From assembly GCA_900551135.1 (NCBI GenBank), contig URUX01000042.1, forward strand, positions 1-16,033: a stretch of 16,033 bases of DNA, read 5' to 3'. Of this stretch, positions 1 through 6,872 are shown in pieces (the first letter of the stretch is position 1; each line of letters starts with the position of its first letter). Origin of the DNA: an uncultured Clostridium sp. Lineage in GTDB: Bacteria > Bacillota > Clostridia > Lachnospirales > Lachnospiraceae. A program made the position numbers and the translations under genes. Below the pieces are notes generated by a model. The model saw only the letters and a program-made list of their open reading frames with translations. It was not told the DNA's origin and did no database searches.

Positions 1-1010
1 CCGGGGTCAGGTGGAATCTGGATGGTTACGTCTGTCTGCCGATTTCTCTGCTTTGGGGCTTTTTAGGATTTATTACCCTGAAATGGGGAAATGGTCTTCT
101 GGTAAAGGCTTACCATCTGGTTCCGTCCGGAATAGGAAAAATCCTGATCTGGGTGGTTTTAGCGGCGCTGACTGCCGATGTGCTGGCAACGTTAATTGTT
201 ATAAGCGGAAAAAGCAGGCGGATAGAACGTTGGGAATCCATGGATTCCTGGTTTGCATCGTTAAGCGTCCGGCTGGAAAAACGGCTTTCTTCCTGGATTA
301 ACAAAAGAATTCAGAAGGCCTATCCGAAAACTTCAGAAGAAACCCGGGAAAAAGCTGCTGGACAGAGTAAAAATTACATAGAAGGATGCAGTTTTTACAA
401 AATTGTCCTGCTGTTTATTATCGGTGCTTTTTTAGGCGATGTCACAGAGACGATTTTCTGCCGTATCAGTGCAGGGGTCTGGATGAGCCGCAGCAGTCTG
501 GTATGGGGTGATTTCAGCATTGTATGGGGACTGGCGATTGCAGCCGTAACGGTTCTTCTGTACCGATACCGGCAGCGCTCTGACCGTTTCCTGTTTTTAA
601 TGGGAACCGTATTAGGCGGCGCTTACGAATATTTGTGCAGCGTGTTTACAGAAATCATGTTTGGAACCATATTCTGGGATTACAGTAAAATACCGTTTAA
701 CTTAGGAGGCCGTATCAATCTTCTGTACTGCTTTTTCTGGGGAATCGCGGCAGTTGTCTGGTTTAAGGGACTGTATCCGGTATTTTCCAGATGGATTGAG
801 AAAATTCCGGAAAAGATTGGAAAGCCGCTGGTCTGGTTTTTAATTGTATTTATGTGTATTGATATGGCTGTTTCCTGTATGGCTCTTTCCCGGAACAGTC
901 AGAGAAGCCAGGGAATACCGGCAGAATACCACTGGCAGGAGATTATGGATGAACGGTTCGATGATGAGAGAATGCAGAGGATTTATCCCAATGCCAAAAA
1001 AGTAGAATAA
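1..1010 (+). CDS. CmpB-family multi-TM membrane protein (putative ABC transporter permease), 5' end outside window
   Basis: The frame is open from base 3 to the stop at 1008-1010, so the gene begins upstream and 335 residues are visible. An ATG at 153 is in frame but is probably internal, because the residues before it also look like membrane protein. There are about seven hydrophobic segments. The motif WDYSKIPFNLGGRINLLYCF followed by FWG is typical of the family annotated as 'putative ABC transporter permease' (CmpB-like). A similar half-motif, RWNLDGYVCLPISLLWG, is seen at bases 9-59, so the protein probably holds two CmpB units joined by a charged linker (about bases 220-390). No ATPase partner is visible. 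The transporter label is a family name, not a shown function. It ends 67 bp before the rhodanese gene, on the same strand. Confidence 0.72.
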   Translation, partial: GVRWNLDGYVCLPISLLWGFLGFITLKWGNGLLVKAYHLVPSGIGKILIWVVLAALTADVLATLIVISGKSRRIERWESMDSWFASLSVRLEKRLSSWINKRIQKAYPKTSEETREKAAGQSKNYIEGCSFYKIVLLFIIGAFLGDVTETIFCRISAGVWMSRSSLVWGDFSIVWGLAIAAVTVLLYRYRQRSDRFLFLMGTVLGGAYEYLCSVFTEIMFGTIFWDYSKIPFNLGGRINLLYCFFWGIAAVVWFKGLYPVFSRWIEKIPEKIGKPLVWFLIVFMCIDMAVSCMALSRNSQRSQGIPAEYHWQEIMDERFDDERMQRIYPNAKKVE

Positions 1011-1077
1011 AATATAGCCTGCAGTCCTTGGAGAGGGACTATAAACACTACTACTCTATAATATGAGGATAGAAACT

Positions 1078-1398
1078 ATGGGATTATTATCATTATTTAA
1101 ATTAACAGATGACATTACAATGGATCAGGGAGTAAAGGAAGCAGGAGAAACCGCAGGGGCTGTTTTGCTGGATGTGCGGACAAGGGAAGAATACGCAGAC
1201 GGTCATGTGCCTCAAAGCGTCAATATCCCATTGGATCAGCTGGAAACCATTCCATATGATAAAGGAACTCCTTTATATGTATACTGCCGGAGCGGGGCAC
1301 GCAGCGGCCGGGCAGTGCAGTTTTTGAAAAAATCCGGATATGAAAAGGCAGTGAATATCGGGGGAATTATGGATTACCACGGAACGGTGGAACGCTGA
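1078..1398 (+). CDS. Single-domain rhodanese-like sulfurtransferase
   Basis: This is a 106-residue rhodanese domain: LLDVRTREEYADGHVPQSVNIP at residues 30-51 and the active loop CRSGARS at 70-76, with Cys70 as the expected persulfide-carrying residue. Such small cytoplasmic proteins move sulfane sulfur from thiosulfate or persulfides to thiol acceptors; the substrate here is unknown. I chose the ATG at 1078 because GAGG at 1065-1068 sits 9 nt before it. An in-frame ATG at 1063 would add five residues but has no ribosome site and directly abuts a TATAAT. The gene is followed 19 bp later by the YbaK-like gene, so the two are probably co-transcribed. All catalytic-loop residues look intact. Confidence 0.85.
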   Translation: MGLLSLFKLTDDITMDQGVKEAGETAGAVLLDVRTREEYADGHVPQSVNIPLDQLETIPYDKGTPLYVYCRSGARSGRAVQFLKKSGYEKAVNIGGIMDYHGTVER

Positions 1399-1417
1399 GC
1401 CAAAAGGAGAGAGAAGA

Positions 1418-1885
1418 ATGGTAAAAACAAATGTGATGCGCCTTTTGGATGCGGCAAAAATTCCATATGAATCCAGGGAGTATGAGGTAGACGAACACGA
1501 TTTGTCCGGCAGCCATGCGGCAGATATGATGGGGGCCGATCACGACACCATTTTTAAGACACTGGTTTTAAAAGGAGAGAAGACCGGATATCTGGTCTGC
1601 TGCATTCCGGTAGATGAGGAACTGGATTTAAAAAAAGTGGCGAAAGCAGCTCACGATAAAAAAGTAGAAATGATCCCCATGAAGGATTTGCTTCCTCTTA
1701 CCGGATATGTCAGAGGCGGCTGTTCTCCTGTTGGAATGAAGAAAAAGTTTCCATTATATATAGAAGAAACCGCTGTTTTATTTGATAAAATTGCAGTCAG
1801 TGCAGGCCAGAGAGGGGTTCAGATTCTTCTGTCTCCCAATGACCTCTGTGCTTATGCGGAAGGGAATTTTGTGCCATTAATCTAG
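1418..1885 (+). CDS. ybaK: Cys-tRNA(Pro) deacylase, YbaK/EbsC family
   Basis: This 155-residue protein has the length and motifs of YbaK/EbsC trans-editing factors: DHDTIFKTLVLKG at residues 41-53, with the conserved lysine at 47, and the glycine-rich GGCSPVGMKKKFPLYIEE at 100-117. The family hydrolyses Cys-tRNA(Pro) mischarged by prolyl-tRNA synthetase, acting in the cytoplasm. The start is supported by AAAGGAGAG a few bases before the ATG. It is the second gene of a likely rhodanese-ybaK unit. The next strong terminator is about 140 bp after the stop. Family members differ in which aminoacyl-tRNA they edit, so the substrate is assigned by family. Confidence 0.87.
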   Translation: MVKTNVMRLLDAAKIPYESREYEVDEHDLSGSHAADMMGADHDTIFKTLVLKGEKTGYLVCCIPVDEELDLKKVAKAAHDKKVEMIPMKDLLPLTGYVRGGCSPVGMKKKFPLYIEETAVLFDKIAVSAGQRGVQILLSPNDLCAYAEGNFVPLI

Positions 1886-2023
1886 CAAAATGGTTTACAT
1901 AAGGATTCGACGGCGTTTTTCGACAAAAGATATGACACTAAATAATTAACAAAAACGTAATATTTTCGTAAAATTAAAAGGGACAGGCTGCCTAAAAAAT
2001 CAATAAAAACGGAAGGATAACTT
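1886..2023. other. AT-rich non-coding spacer after ybaK
   Basis: There is no ORF with a ribosome site here on either strand. The stretch is AT-rich and runs into the terminator at 2024-2060. An 83-codon frame on the minus strand crosses the terminator and promoter and lacks a Shine-Dalgarno site, so it was not called. The other parts of this 327-bp gap are listed separately: terminator, sleB-like promoter and leader hairpin. Confidence 0.6.
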
Positions 2024-2060
2024 GCGCTATCTGCACAAAAACGCAGATGGTGCTTTTTTT
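2024..2060 (+). terminator. Intrinsic terminator after the rhodanese-ybaK unit
   Basis: An 11-bp stem, GCGCTATCTGC (2024-2034) with GCAGATGGTGC (2043-2053), includes two G-T pairs and has an 8-nt loop. It is followed directly by seven T (2054-2060), the classical rho-independent form. Confidence 0.9.
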
Positions 2061-2096
2061 CGTCATGGAATAAGTGACAAACTTGCCTGATTTCCA

Positions 2097-2126
2097 TTGA
2101 CATTTTGATGCTCATTCCCATATAAT
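2097..2126 (+). promoter_or_regulatory. Consensus sigma-A promoter for the SleB-like hydrolase
   Basis: TTGACA (2097-2102) and TATAAT (2121-2126) are both perfect consensus hexamers, separated by 18 bp. Transcription would start near 2133, leaving a leader of about 80 nt before the ATG at 2213. It lies just after the upstream terminator, so the hydrolase gene is independently transcribed. Confidence 0.85.
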
Positions 2127-2151
2127 TTGCCATGTCAACCAGAAAAACAAG

Positions 2152-2180
2152 CAGAAAGTGGGGGTGAATCCCTGTTTCTG
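2152..2180 (+). promoter_or_regulatory. Possible leader hairpin upstream of the SleB-like gene
   Basis: CAGAAA (2152-2157) can pair with TTTCTG (2175-2180), and GGG with CCC inside, across a symmetric gt/tg internal loop. It sits in the predicted 5' leader, about 20 nt before the ribosome site. It has no T-tract, so it is not a terminator. It matches no riboswitch class I know. Confidence 0.3.
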
Positions 2181-2212
2181 TACCAAAAAGAGGAAGAAAA
2201 AGGAGAGTATCT

Positions 2213-3049
2213 ATGTTTCCATTCTATTCTTTTCTTCAGGCAGCATTACAGTTTTTGCGGGAGTGGATGAGACCCGTTGTCCAGGTAAGCAAGAAAATGC
2301 ACCGTTCAGCCGCGGTAATTACATCCGGCTGTATGGTAGTAGCAGTTGTGGTATTTACTGCCGCTGGATTTGGAGCAGGAGGAAAAAGTGCTCTGACTGT
2401 ATTTGCAGAAGGACGTTATCAGGAAAGCAGCGATGCTTTAGAGGAAACGGACGCTGAAGACTTGAATTTGATTACAGAAGCTAAAATACAAGCCGAATTC
2501 GCCGCTTTAAGACAGGAGAGCAGCCTGATAGGCCGGAGCCTGGTAAAAAGTACGGAAGATAAACTCGAACAGTCTGAGCGGGCAAAAGCGGAACTTGCGG
2601 CTAAGCAGGCAAAAATACAGGAAGAAAAAGAGGCAGAAGCGAGACGAATCGCAGAGAGAGAGGCAAGAAAGATTTCTTATTCTCAGTCAGACTATCAGGT
2701 TCTTTTAAGAATTGTAGAAGCAGAGGCTGGAATTTGTGATGAGAAAGGCCGGATACTGGTAGCCAATGTCATTATGAACCGGGTGCGGGACAAGCGGTTT
2801 CCCAATTCTGTTACAGAAGTTGTGTATCAGCGAAATCAGTTTTCTCCGGTATCCAACGGACGGATTAACCAGGTAAGAGTGACTGATTTGACCGTTGAAT
2901 GTGTCAATCGTGCTCTGGATGGAGAAGACTATTCCCAGGGAGCCCTTTATTTTATGAACCGGGGACGTTCCCAGAGCAGAGCAGTCAGCTTCTTTGATTC
3001 AAGGCTTACCTATCTTTTTGCCCATGACGGACATGAGTTTTTTAAATAG
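2213..3049 (+). CDS. Membrane-anchored SleB-type cell-wall hydrolase
   Basis: This 278-residue protein has three parts: a transmembrane or uncleaved signal segment at about 33-52, a long Glu/Lys/Ala-rich predicted coiled coil at about 88-152, and a SleB-type (Hydrolase_2) domain from about 160 to the C-terminus. Glu171 in RIVEAEAG aligns with the catalytic glutamate of SleB lytic transglycosylases. The conserved ANVIMNRV (184-191) and QFSPVSNG (209-216) motifs are present. Such enzymes cleave peptidoglycan, with SleB itself acting on spore cortex. The coiled coil and membrane anchor here suggest a vegetative or envelope role as easily as germination, so no sleB symbol is given. The start is set by AAAGGAGAG just before the ATG. 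The gene is alone behind its own strong promoter. Confidence 0.85.
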   Translation: MFPFYSFLQAALQFLREWMRPVVQVSKKMHRSAAVITSGCMVVAVVVFTAAGFGAGGKSALTVFAEGRYQESSDALEETDAEDLNLITEAKIQAEFAALRQESSLIGRSLVKSTEDKLEQSERAKAELAAKQAKIQEEKEAEARRIAEREARKISYSQSDYQVLLRIVEAEAGICDEKGRILVANVIMNRVRDKRFPNSVTEVVYQRNQFSPVSNGRINQVRVTDLTVECVNRALDGEDYSQGALYFMNRGRSQSRAVSFFDSRLTYLFAHDGHEFFK

Positions 3050-3059
3050 TGAAAAAGGA

Positions 3060-3088
3060 TTGAGTTTTCCTTTTGTATGGCGTATACT
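3060..3088 (+). promoter_or_regulatory. Sigma-A promoter for the YhcH-family gene
   Basis: TTGAGT (3060-3065) and TATACT (3083-3088) are separated by exactly 17 bp. The predicted start is near 3095, about 38 nt before the ATG. The -35 box begins 11 bp after the preceding stop codon. Confidence 0.75.
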
Positions 3089-3104
3089 GTGATTAAAGGA
3101 TTTA

Positions 3105-3120
3105 TTTACTACATAGTAAA
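3105..3120 (+). promoter_or_regulatory. Inverted repeat between promoter and start of the YhcH-family gene
   Basis: Perfect 6-bp arms, TTTACT (3105-3110) and AGTAAA (3115-3120), are separated by ACAT. The repeat lies just downstream of the predicted transcription start and touches the AAAGGAG ribosome site at 3118-3124. It could be an operator or a hairpin hiding the ribosome site. No regulator gene is adjacent. Confidence 0.4.
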
Positions 3121-3132
3121 GGAGAGCGCCAC

Positions 3133-3597
3133 ATGATTTTTGACGAGAAAAAGAATTTGAATTTTTACAGAAATTTAGGAATGGAAGGCCGTTATGCCAA
3201 GGCAGTAGACTTTCTGTTAAACACTGATTTGGCGGCATTAGAGCCGGGCAAGTACGAGATTGACGGAAAGAACGTTTATGCCAATGTAGTAGAGTACACC
3301 ACGATTCCGTGGGAAGAGGCAAAGTTTGAGGCTCATGAGCATTACACAGACATTCAGTATGTAATCAAAGGTACGGAAGTGATGACCTATGCGCCGGTAG
3401 GTGAGATGACAGTAAAAACTCCTTACAACCCGGACAAGGATGTGGTACTTTTTGATAATTCCAATCCAGGTCTTCCGATTCCGGCAAAAGCGGATCAGTA
3501 TATGATTTTCTTCCCTTGGGATGCCCATAAGCCAAAGGCTGCCAACGGAGAGCCGGCGCCAATTAAAAAAGTAATTGTAAAGATTAAAGAAGATTAA
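3133..3597 (+). CDS. YhcH/YjgK/YiaL (EbgC-like) sugar-related cupin
   Basis: This 154-residue protein matches the YhcH/YjgK/YiaL family (DUF386) in length and motifs: EAHEHYTDIQYVIKGTE at residues 66-82 and MIFFPWDAHKPK at 124-135. The His and Glu residues in these two stretches (His68, Glu69, His70, His132) are the expected metal or substrate ligands of the jelly-roll fold. Characterised relatives act on free sugars (for example NanQ-type sialic acid anomerase and EbgC, the small beta-galactosidase subunit). The sugar used here cannot be read from sequence, and no sugar-catabolism gene is adjacent. The start is supported by AAAGGAG 8 nt before the ATG. It has its own promoter and terminator, so it is a single-gene unit. 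Confidence 0.85.
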   Translation: MIFDEKKNLNFYRNLGMEGRYAKAVDFLLNTDLAALEPGKYEIDGKNVYANVVEYTTIPWEEAKFEAHEHYTDIQYVIKGTEVMTYAPVGEMTVKTPYNPDKDVVLFDNSNPGLPIPAKADQYMIFFPWDAHKPKAANGEPAPIKKVIVKIKED

Positions 3598-3616
3598 TCA
3601 AATACGAAAAAGCGGA

Positions 3617-3680
3617 AAACAGGCTGCTGTAACGAAGAATGGGATATCCCCGGCGTTACAGCAGCCTGTTTGTTTTTGTC
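3617..3680. terminator. Long bidirectional terminator between convergent genes
   Basis: A perfect 18-bp inverted repeat (3617-3634 with 3654-3671; core AGGCTGCTGTAACG) encloses a 19-nt loop that itself contains the palindrome GGGATATCCC. On the + strand it leads into TTTGTTTTTG. On the - strand it leads into TTTTCCGCTTTTT. It therefore can end both the YhcH-family transcript and the sigma-factor operon. Confidence 0.85.
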
Positions 3681-3693
3681 TTATTTTCCGGCA

Positions 3694-4263
3694 TCAGGCT
3701 TTTCTGAAATACCCCCCCCCATTGCCGTCTGGCAGGAAAAGGTCCTGCTTTTTTTGTTTAATCAGCCAAAAGCCCAGTATGATAATTCCCAGAGCAATGG
3801 CTATTTGGGGAATCCGCTGGTTTATCCAGAAGAGAAGGTTCTGGACGGGTTCTGGTATGGACAAATACCGGCTGCAAAACATCTGGATAAAATCACTGAC
3901 AATCTGCCACAGAATCGCCGCGCCTAAAAAGATTAAGGTACAGGAAGTGATTTTGCGGTATTTGGTAAGCAGAAGGCTCCGATCCTGAATAAAACGGTCA
4001 ATATGAAAGAAATAGTCATCTTCTATCATGTAAAATTCGTCATCCGGAAGGGTAATGAGATGATTAACATGGAAGAAACTGTAAAACCATAAAACAGGAG
4101 CGAGAAACATAAGGGGCGGAAACAGGATGCTGCTGAAAAACATCATCAGAAAGAAAAGCCCCATAACGCTGAAGCCGTGTTTAAAAAATCCCAGATACAT
4201 TTCTCCGGCGCCGGGGATTAAGGAACAGAAGAATGTAAATAAACGATTTTTCTTTTTTGCCAT
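3694..4263 (-). CDS. Multi-TM membrane protein, third gene of the sigma-factor operon
   Basis: This is a 189-residue protein of unknown function. It starts with a positively charged MAKKKNR, then a hydrophobic stretch with SLIPGAGEMYLGFFKHG (about residues 13-29), a GxxYLG-type motif also seen in TM2-like small membrane proteins. Further segments lie near 30-65, 119-135 and 155-175, giving about four or five membrane spans, with an acidic soluble loop at about 73-100. I chose the ATG at 4263 because GGAGGT lies 9 nt before it. A longer frame from 4293 would overlap the preceding gene and has no ribosome site. The preceding stop is 7 bp away, so it is translationally close to the probable anti-sigma gene. 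Nine consecutive G (3712-3720 on the complement) encode Gly-Gly-Gly six codons before the stop. Confidence 0.75.
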   Translation of the reverse strand: MAKKKNRLFTFFCSLIPGAGEMYLGFFKHGFSVMGLFFLMMFFSSILFPPLMFLAPVLWFYSFFHVNHLITLPDDEFYMIEDDYFFHIDRFIQDRSLLLTKYRKITSCTLIFLGAAILWQIVSDFIQMFCSRYLSIPEPVQNLLFWINQRIPQIAIALGIIILGFWLIKQKKQDLFLPDGNGGGYFRKA

Positions 4264-4270
4264 AGTAACA

Positions 4271-4681
4271 TTACCTCCAATTGAAAAATTCATAGGAAAA
4301 ATTCATCATCGAATGGGACAGCTGCCGGGAGTGCTGTGAAAACCGGGATTCGACCCTCTGGCTGTCATAGTGCTGGGAAGACTGGGAAGTTATGGATGCT
4401 CTGGGAAGAGCAAACAAAAGGAAGATTGCTCCGGCTACAGCAGTGCCCACCTGGAGGCTGTAAATGAAAAACTGCAGCTTTTTAGAGGCATGGCCGGTCT
4501 TTACAGCTACCTGGACGTCCAGGGAATGACTGCTGTTGATCACAGATTCTGCAAAATTTTTAGGTGCAGGAACGAAATAATACTGTTCTGTTTCATCAGC
4601 AAAGGCATTTATTAATTCATCAGAAGATGCAATTTCTTCCAGTGTTTCAAGATAGATTCTGGAGTTTGGGCTGTTTCTCAT
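4271..4681 (-). CDS. Single-TM protein, probable anti-sigma factor
   Basis: This 136-residue protein overlaps the sigma gene by 4 nt (ATGA), which indicates translational coupling. It has a cytoplasmic N-terminal part of about 65 residues, including YFVPAPKNFAESVIN at 35-49, one transmembrane segment at about 69-91 (QFFIYSLQVGTAVAGAIFLL) and a Ser/Gln/His-rich outer tail of about 45 residues. This layout and position fit a membrane anti-sigma factor that holds the ECF sigma until an envelope signal is sensed. There is no HxxxCxxC zinc motif, so it is not a ZAS-type anti-sigma. The role rests on context and topology, not on a recognised domain. Confidence 0.7.
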   Translation of the reverse strand: MRNSPNSRIYLETLEEIASSDELINAFADETEQYYFVPAPKNFAESVINSSHSLDVQVAVKTGHASKKLQFFIYSLQVGTAVAGAIFLLFALPRASITSQSSQHYDSQRVESRFSQHSRQLSHSMMNFSYEFFNWR

Positions 4682-5187
4682 GTTAGTTCCTCCTTTCGAT
4701 AAAGTTTTTTCAGCATTCCTTTTGCACGATAAATCTGGGTCTGCAGAGTTTTGATATTTTTACCGGTCTTTGCAGCAATTTCGCTAATTTCAATTTCACG
4801 GTAATAATAGTCCAGGGCCACATCTTTATAAGGCGGGGACAACTGGCAGCAGCAGTCATAAAGCCTCTTTTTAACATCCTGTTCCAGGCAGGCATCTTCA
4901 GGAGAGGACTGACTGTCCGGAATGGACGTAAAATAATCATCTGCTGTCGGAACGCTGCGGCGTCCTGCCCGCTTTAAATAGTCAATGCATTTATTGGTTG
5001 CAATGCGGCACAGCCACGCCCTTTCATTGGCTCCGTCAAAACGGGCCAGATTTTTATAGGCGGAGAGAAAGGTGTCTTGTGCCAAATCTTCTGCGTCAAA
5101 ATAATCGCCGGTGAGACGATAGCAGATAGAATAAATCAAATTTTGATACTGGCGGATAAGCCGTTCCAGTATTTCTTCATCGCTCAA
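4678..5187 (-). CDS. ECF-type sigma-70 family RNA polymerase sigma factor
   Basis: This 169-residue protein has both ECF regions. Region 2 covers about residues 10-72, with the core-binding DAEDLAQDTFLSAYKNL and the -10-recognition helix ending in IATNKCIDYLKR. Region 4 covers about residues 108-160, with the helix-turn-helix EISEIAAKTGKNIKTLQTQI, followed by YRAKGMLKKL. No region 3 or extra C-terminal domain is present. The start is a TTG at 5187, because AGGGGAG lies 8 nt before it and no in-frame ATG is near. It is the first gene of a three-gene operon with a probable anti-sigma and a membrane protein. The promoter upstream looks like sigma-A rather than autoregulated, as far as I can read it. 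Confidence 0.9.
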   Translation of the reverse strand: MSDEEILERLIRQYQNLIYSICYRLTGDYFDAEDLAQDTFLSAYKNLARFDGANERAWLCRIATNKCIDYLKRAGRRSVPTADDYFTSIPDSQSSPEDACLEQDVKKRLYDCCCQLSPPYKDVALDYYYREIEISEIAAKTGKNIKTLQTQIYRAKGMLKKLYRKEELT

Positions 5188-5221
5188 GCAGTGTTCTCCC
5201 CTTCCTTATGTGATTCTATTT

Positions 5222-5251
5222 ATTATAACGGATGAACAGGGGAAATGTCTT
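5222..5251 (-). promoter_or_regulatory. Probable sigma-A promoter of the sigma-factor operon
   Basis: On the minus strand, AAGACA (5251-5246) and TATAAT (5227-5222) are separated by 18 bp. The -10 is perfect and the -35 matches four of six consensus bases. Transcription would start near 5215, leaving a leader of about 28 nt before the TTG start. Confidence 0.5.
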
Positions 5252-5304
5252 CATTATTTTTTTTCATAAAGTGGTATCTATCGGCCAATATTTCACAGAG
5301 TCTC

Positions 5305-5333
5305 TGGTTATTTGGAAAAAAATATGGTAGACT
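5305..5333 (+). promoter_or_regulatory. Candidate extended -10 promoter for acyP-deoB-deoC-pdp
   Basis: TGGTAGACT (5325-5333) is a TGn-extended -10 box, with a weak -35 (TGGTTA, 5305-5310) 17 bp upstream. ATGGT (5324-5328) and ACCAT (5337-5341) form a short inverted repeat over the -10/start region, which could be an operator. It is the best candidate in the divergent gap. Confidence 0.4.
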
Positions 5334-5363
5334 AGAACCATCATAGACTGGGGAGGTGTTTCT

Positions 5364-5642
5364 GTGGGAAGAGTCATCCGTTACCATGTGATTGCCAGCG
5401 GGCGGGTTCAGGAAGTTGGCTGCCGCTTTTTTGTCTGTATGGAAGCCAGGCCCCTGGGGATTACGGGATATGTAGAAAACCTCTATGATGGTACGGTACA
5501 GATGGAACTCCAGGGCGATCCGGTTAAACTTTCCATACTGCTGGATACTATCCGCAAGGGAAATGGTTATATGCGGGTCGATAATTTGGACATTACGGAA
5601 ATTCCGGTAAAACCAGGAGAGAAGCAGTTCTTTATGAGCTGA
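5364..5642 (+). CDS. acyP: Acylphosphatase
   Basis: This 92-residue protein is of the usual acylphosphatase length. The phosphate-binding loop reads SGRVQEVGCRFF (residues 12-23), with the catalytic Arg at 21. GYVENLYDGTVQME (35-48) supplies the catalytic Asn39. The enzyme hydrolyses acyl phosphates such as acetyl phosphate and carbamoyl phosphate in the cytoplasm. The usual loop is GRVQGVGFR, so two loop positions are changed here (Gly to Glu and Phe to Cys). It starts with GTG at 5364, supported by GGGGAGGTG just upstream. It ends 29 bp before deoB and is probably the first gene of the nucleoside-salvage operon. Confidence 0.83.
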   Translation: MGRVIRYHVIASGRVQEVGCRFFVCMEARPLGITGYVENLYDGTVQMELQGDPVKLSILLDTIRKGNGYMRVDNLDITEIPVKPGEKQFFMS

Positions 5643-5671
5643 TTCAAGCAAGTGCTGAAAGGAGTTTTTGC

Positions 5672-6835
5672 ATGAAACGAGTGTTTTTGATTGTATTAGA
5701 CAGTGTGGGAATCGGTGAAATGCCGGATGCTGCAGATTTCGGGGATGAAGGCAGCAATACGCTGGCGGCTGCGGCAACCAGCCCCTATTTTTCCATGCCC
5801 AATATGAAAAAACTGGGATTATTTAATACAGATGGAGTTACCTGCGGAGAAAAGGAGGCAGAGCCACAGGGAGCAGCAGCCAGAATGACGGAGGTTTCTA
5901 AGGGGAAGGATACCACCATTGGCCACTGGGAGATTGCTGGTGTGGTTTCGCCGGAGCCTCTTCCGACTTTTCCGGATGGATTTCCCAGGGAACTGTTAGA
6001 TGCGTTTGAAAAGGAGACGGGACGGAAGGTAATCTGCAACCAGCCTTATTCCGGGACGGAGGTCATTAAGGATTACGGCAGGGAACATGTGGAGACGGGC
6101 AGTCTGATTGTTTATACATCTGCTGACAGTGTATTCCAGATTGCAGCCCATGAAGATGTGGTTCCCATTGAACAGCTGTATGAATATTGTGAGACTGCCC
6201 GCCGCCTTTGCACGGGAAAGTATGGGGTTGGCCGTGTCATTGCCCGTCCTTTTGAGGGAGAATGGCCATATAAGAGGACTTCACGCCGCCATGATTATTC
6301 ACTGGTTCCTCCGAAAGCGACCATGCTGGATGCGATTAAGGAATCTGGACAGAAGGTTCTGGCAGTAGGTAAAATCAATGATATTTTTGCCGGACAGGGA
6401 ATCAGCGAGATGGTGAGAACCGCCGGAAATGCAGAAGGAATTGATCGAACCATTGAATATCTGGGAAGGGATTTTGAGGGGCTGTGCTTTATTAATCTGG
6501 TGGATTACGATATGCTCTATGGACACCGCAATGATGTAGACGGCTATGCCAAAGCTTTAACCTATTTTGATGAAAGACTTCCGGAGATTCTGGGAGCAAT
6601 GAGAGAAGAGGACATCTTAATGATTACCGCCGACCATGGCTGTGATCCCATTACGCCGTCTACGGATCATTCCAGAGAGTATACGCCTTTGGTAATAGCC
6701 GGAGCCAAAGTAAAAGCCGGAGCAAACCTGGGAACCAGAACTTCTTTTGCAGATATCGCCGCTACGATTTTAGATTACTTAGGAGTTCATGGGGAGATTG
6801 CAGGAGAAAGCTTTTTAACAGAAATCTATAACTAA
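5672..6835 (+). CDS. deoB: Phosphopentomutase
   Basis: This 387-residue protein is of full family length. It interconverts (deoxy)ribose-1-phosphate and (deoxy)ribose-5-phosphate. It belongs to the alkaline-phosphatase superfamily: the first metal-binding motif is VLDSVGIGEMPDA, with Asp10, and the nucleophile motif is GKDTTIGHWE (residues 78-87). Thr81 is the expected phosphorylated residue, by analogy with the nucleophile position of cofactor-independent phosphoglycerate mutase. Later metal ligands are in DYDMLYGHRNDVDGY and ITADHGCDPITPSTDHSREYTP. Many relatives have Thr where Ile83 is, a position outside the nucleophile. AAAGGAG lies about 9 nt before the ATG. The stop codon lies inside a 17-bp tandem duplication, which does not change the protein. 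Confidence 0.95.
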   Translation: MKRVFLIVLDSVGIGEMPDAADFGDEGSNTLAAAATSPYFSMPNMKKLGLFNTDGVTCGEKEAEPQGAAARMTEVSKGKDTTIGHWEIAGVVSPEPLPTFPDGFPRELLDAFEKETGRKVICNQPYSGTEVIKDYGREHVETGSLIVYTSADSVFQIAAHEDVVPIEQLYEYCETARRLCTGKYGVGRVIARPFEGEWPYKRTSRRHDYSLVPPKATMLDAIKESGQKVLAVGKINDIFAGQGISEMVRTAGNAEGIDRTIEYLGRDFEGLCFINLVDYDMLYGHRNDVDGYAKALTYFDERLPEILGAMREEDILMITADHGCDPITPSTDHSREYTPLVIAGAKVKAGANLGTRTSFADIAATILDYLGVHGEIAGESFLTEIYN

Positions 6836-6860
6836 CAGAAATCTATAACTAACAGGAATC
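6817..6860 (+). repeat. 17-bp tandem duplication at the deoB/deoC junction
   Basis: AACAGAAATCTATAACT occurs at 6817-6833 and again, without change, at 6834-6850. A third partial copy, AACAGGAATC (6851-6860), matches at 9 of 10 positions. The deoB stop TAA (6833-6835) spans the first junction. It looks like a recent slippage duplication between the two genes. Confidence 0.9.
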
Positions 6861-6872
6861 GAGAAAAAAAAC

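Noticed and set aside
1023..1040. AGTCC/GGACT hairpin after the CmpB gene
   Set aside because: The stem is only 5 bp and no T-tract follows, so it was not called as a terminator.
1057..1062. TATAAT immediately before the rhodanese gene
   Set aside because: There is no -35 at the right distance, and a start there would leave almost no leader before the SD-supported ATG at 1078.
1882..2133. 83-codon minus-strand frame in the ybaK to SleB-like gap
   Set aside because: It runs across a strong terminator and a consensus promoter, has no ribosome site and resembles no known protein.
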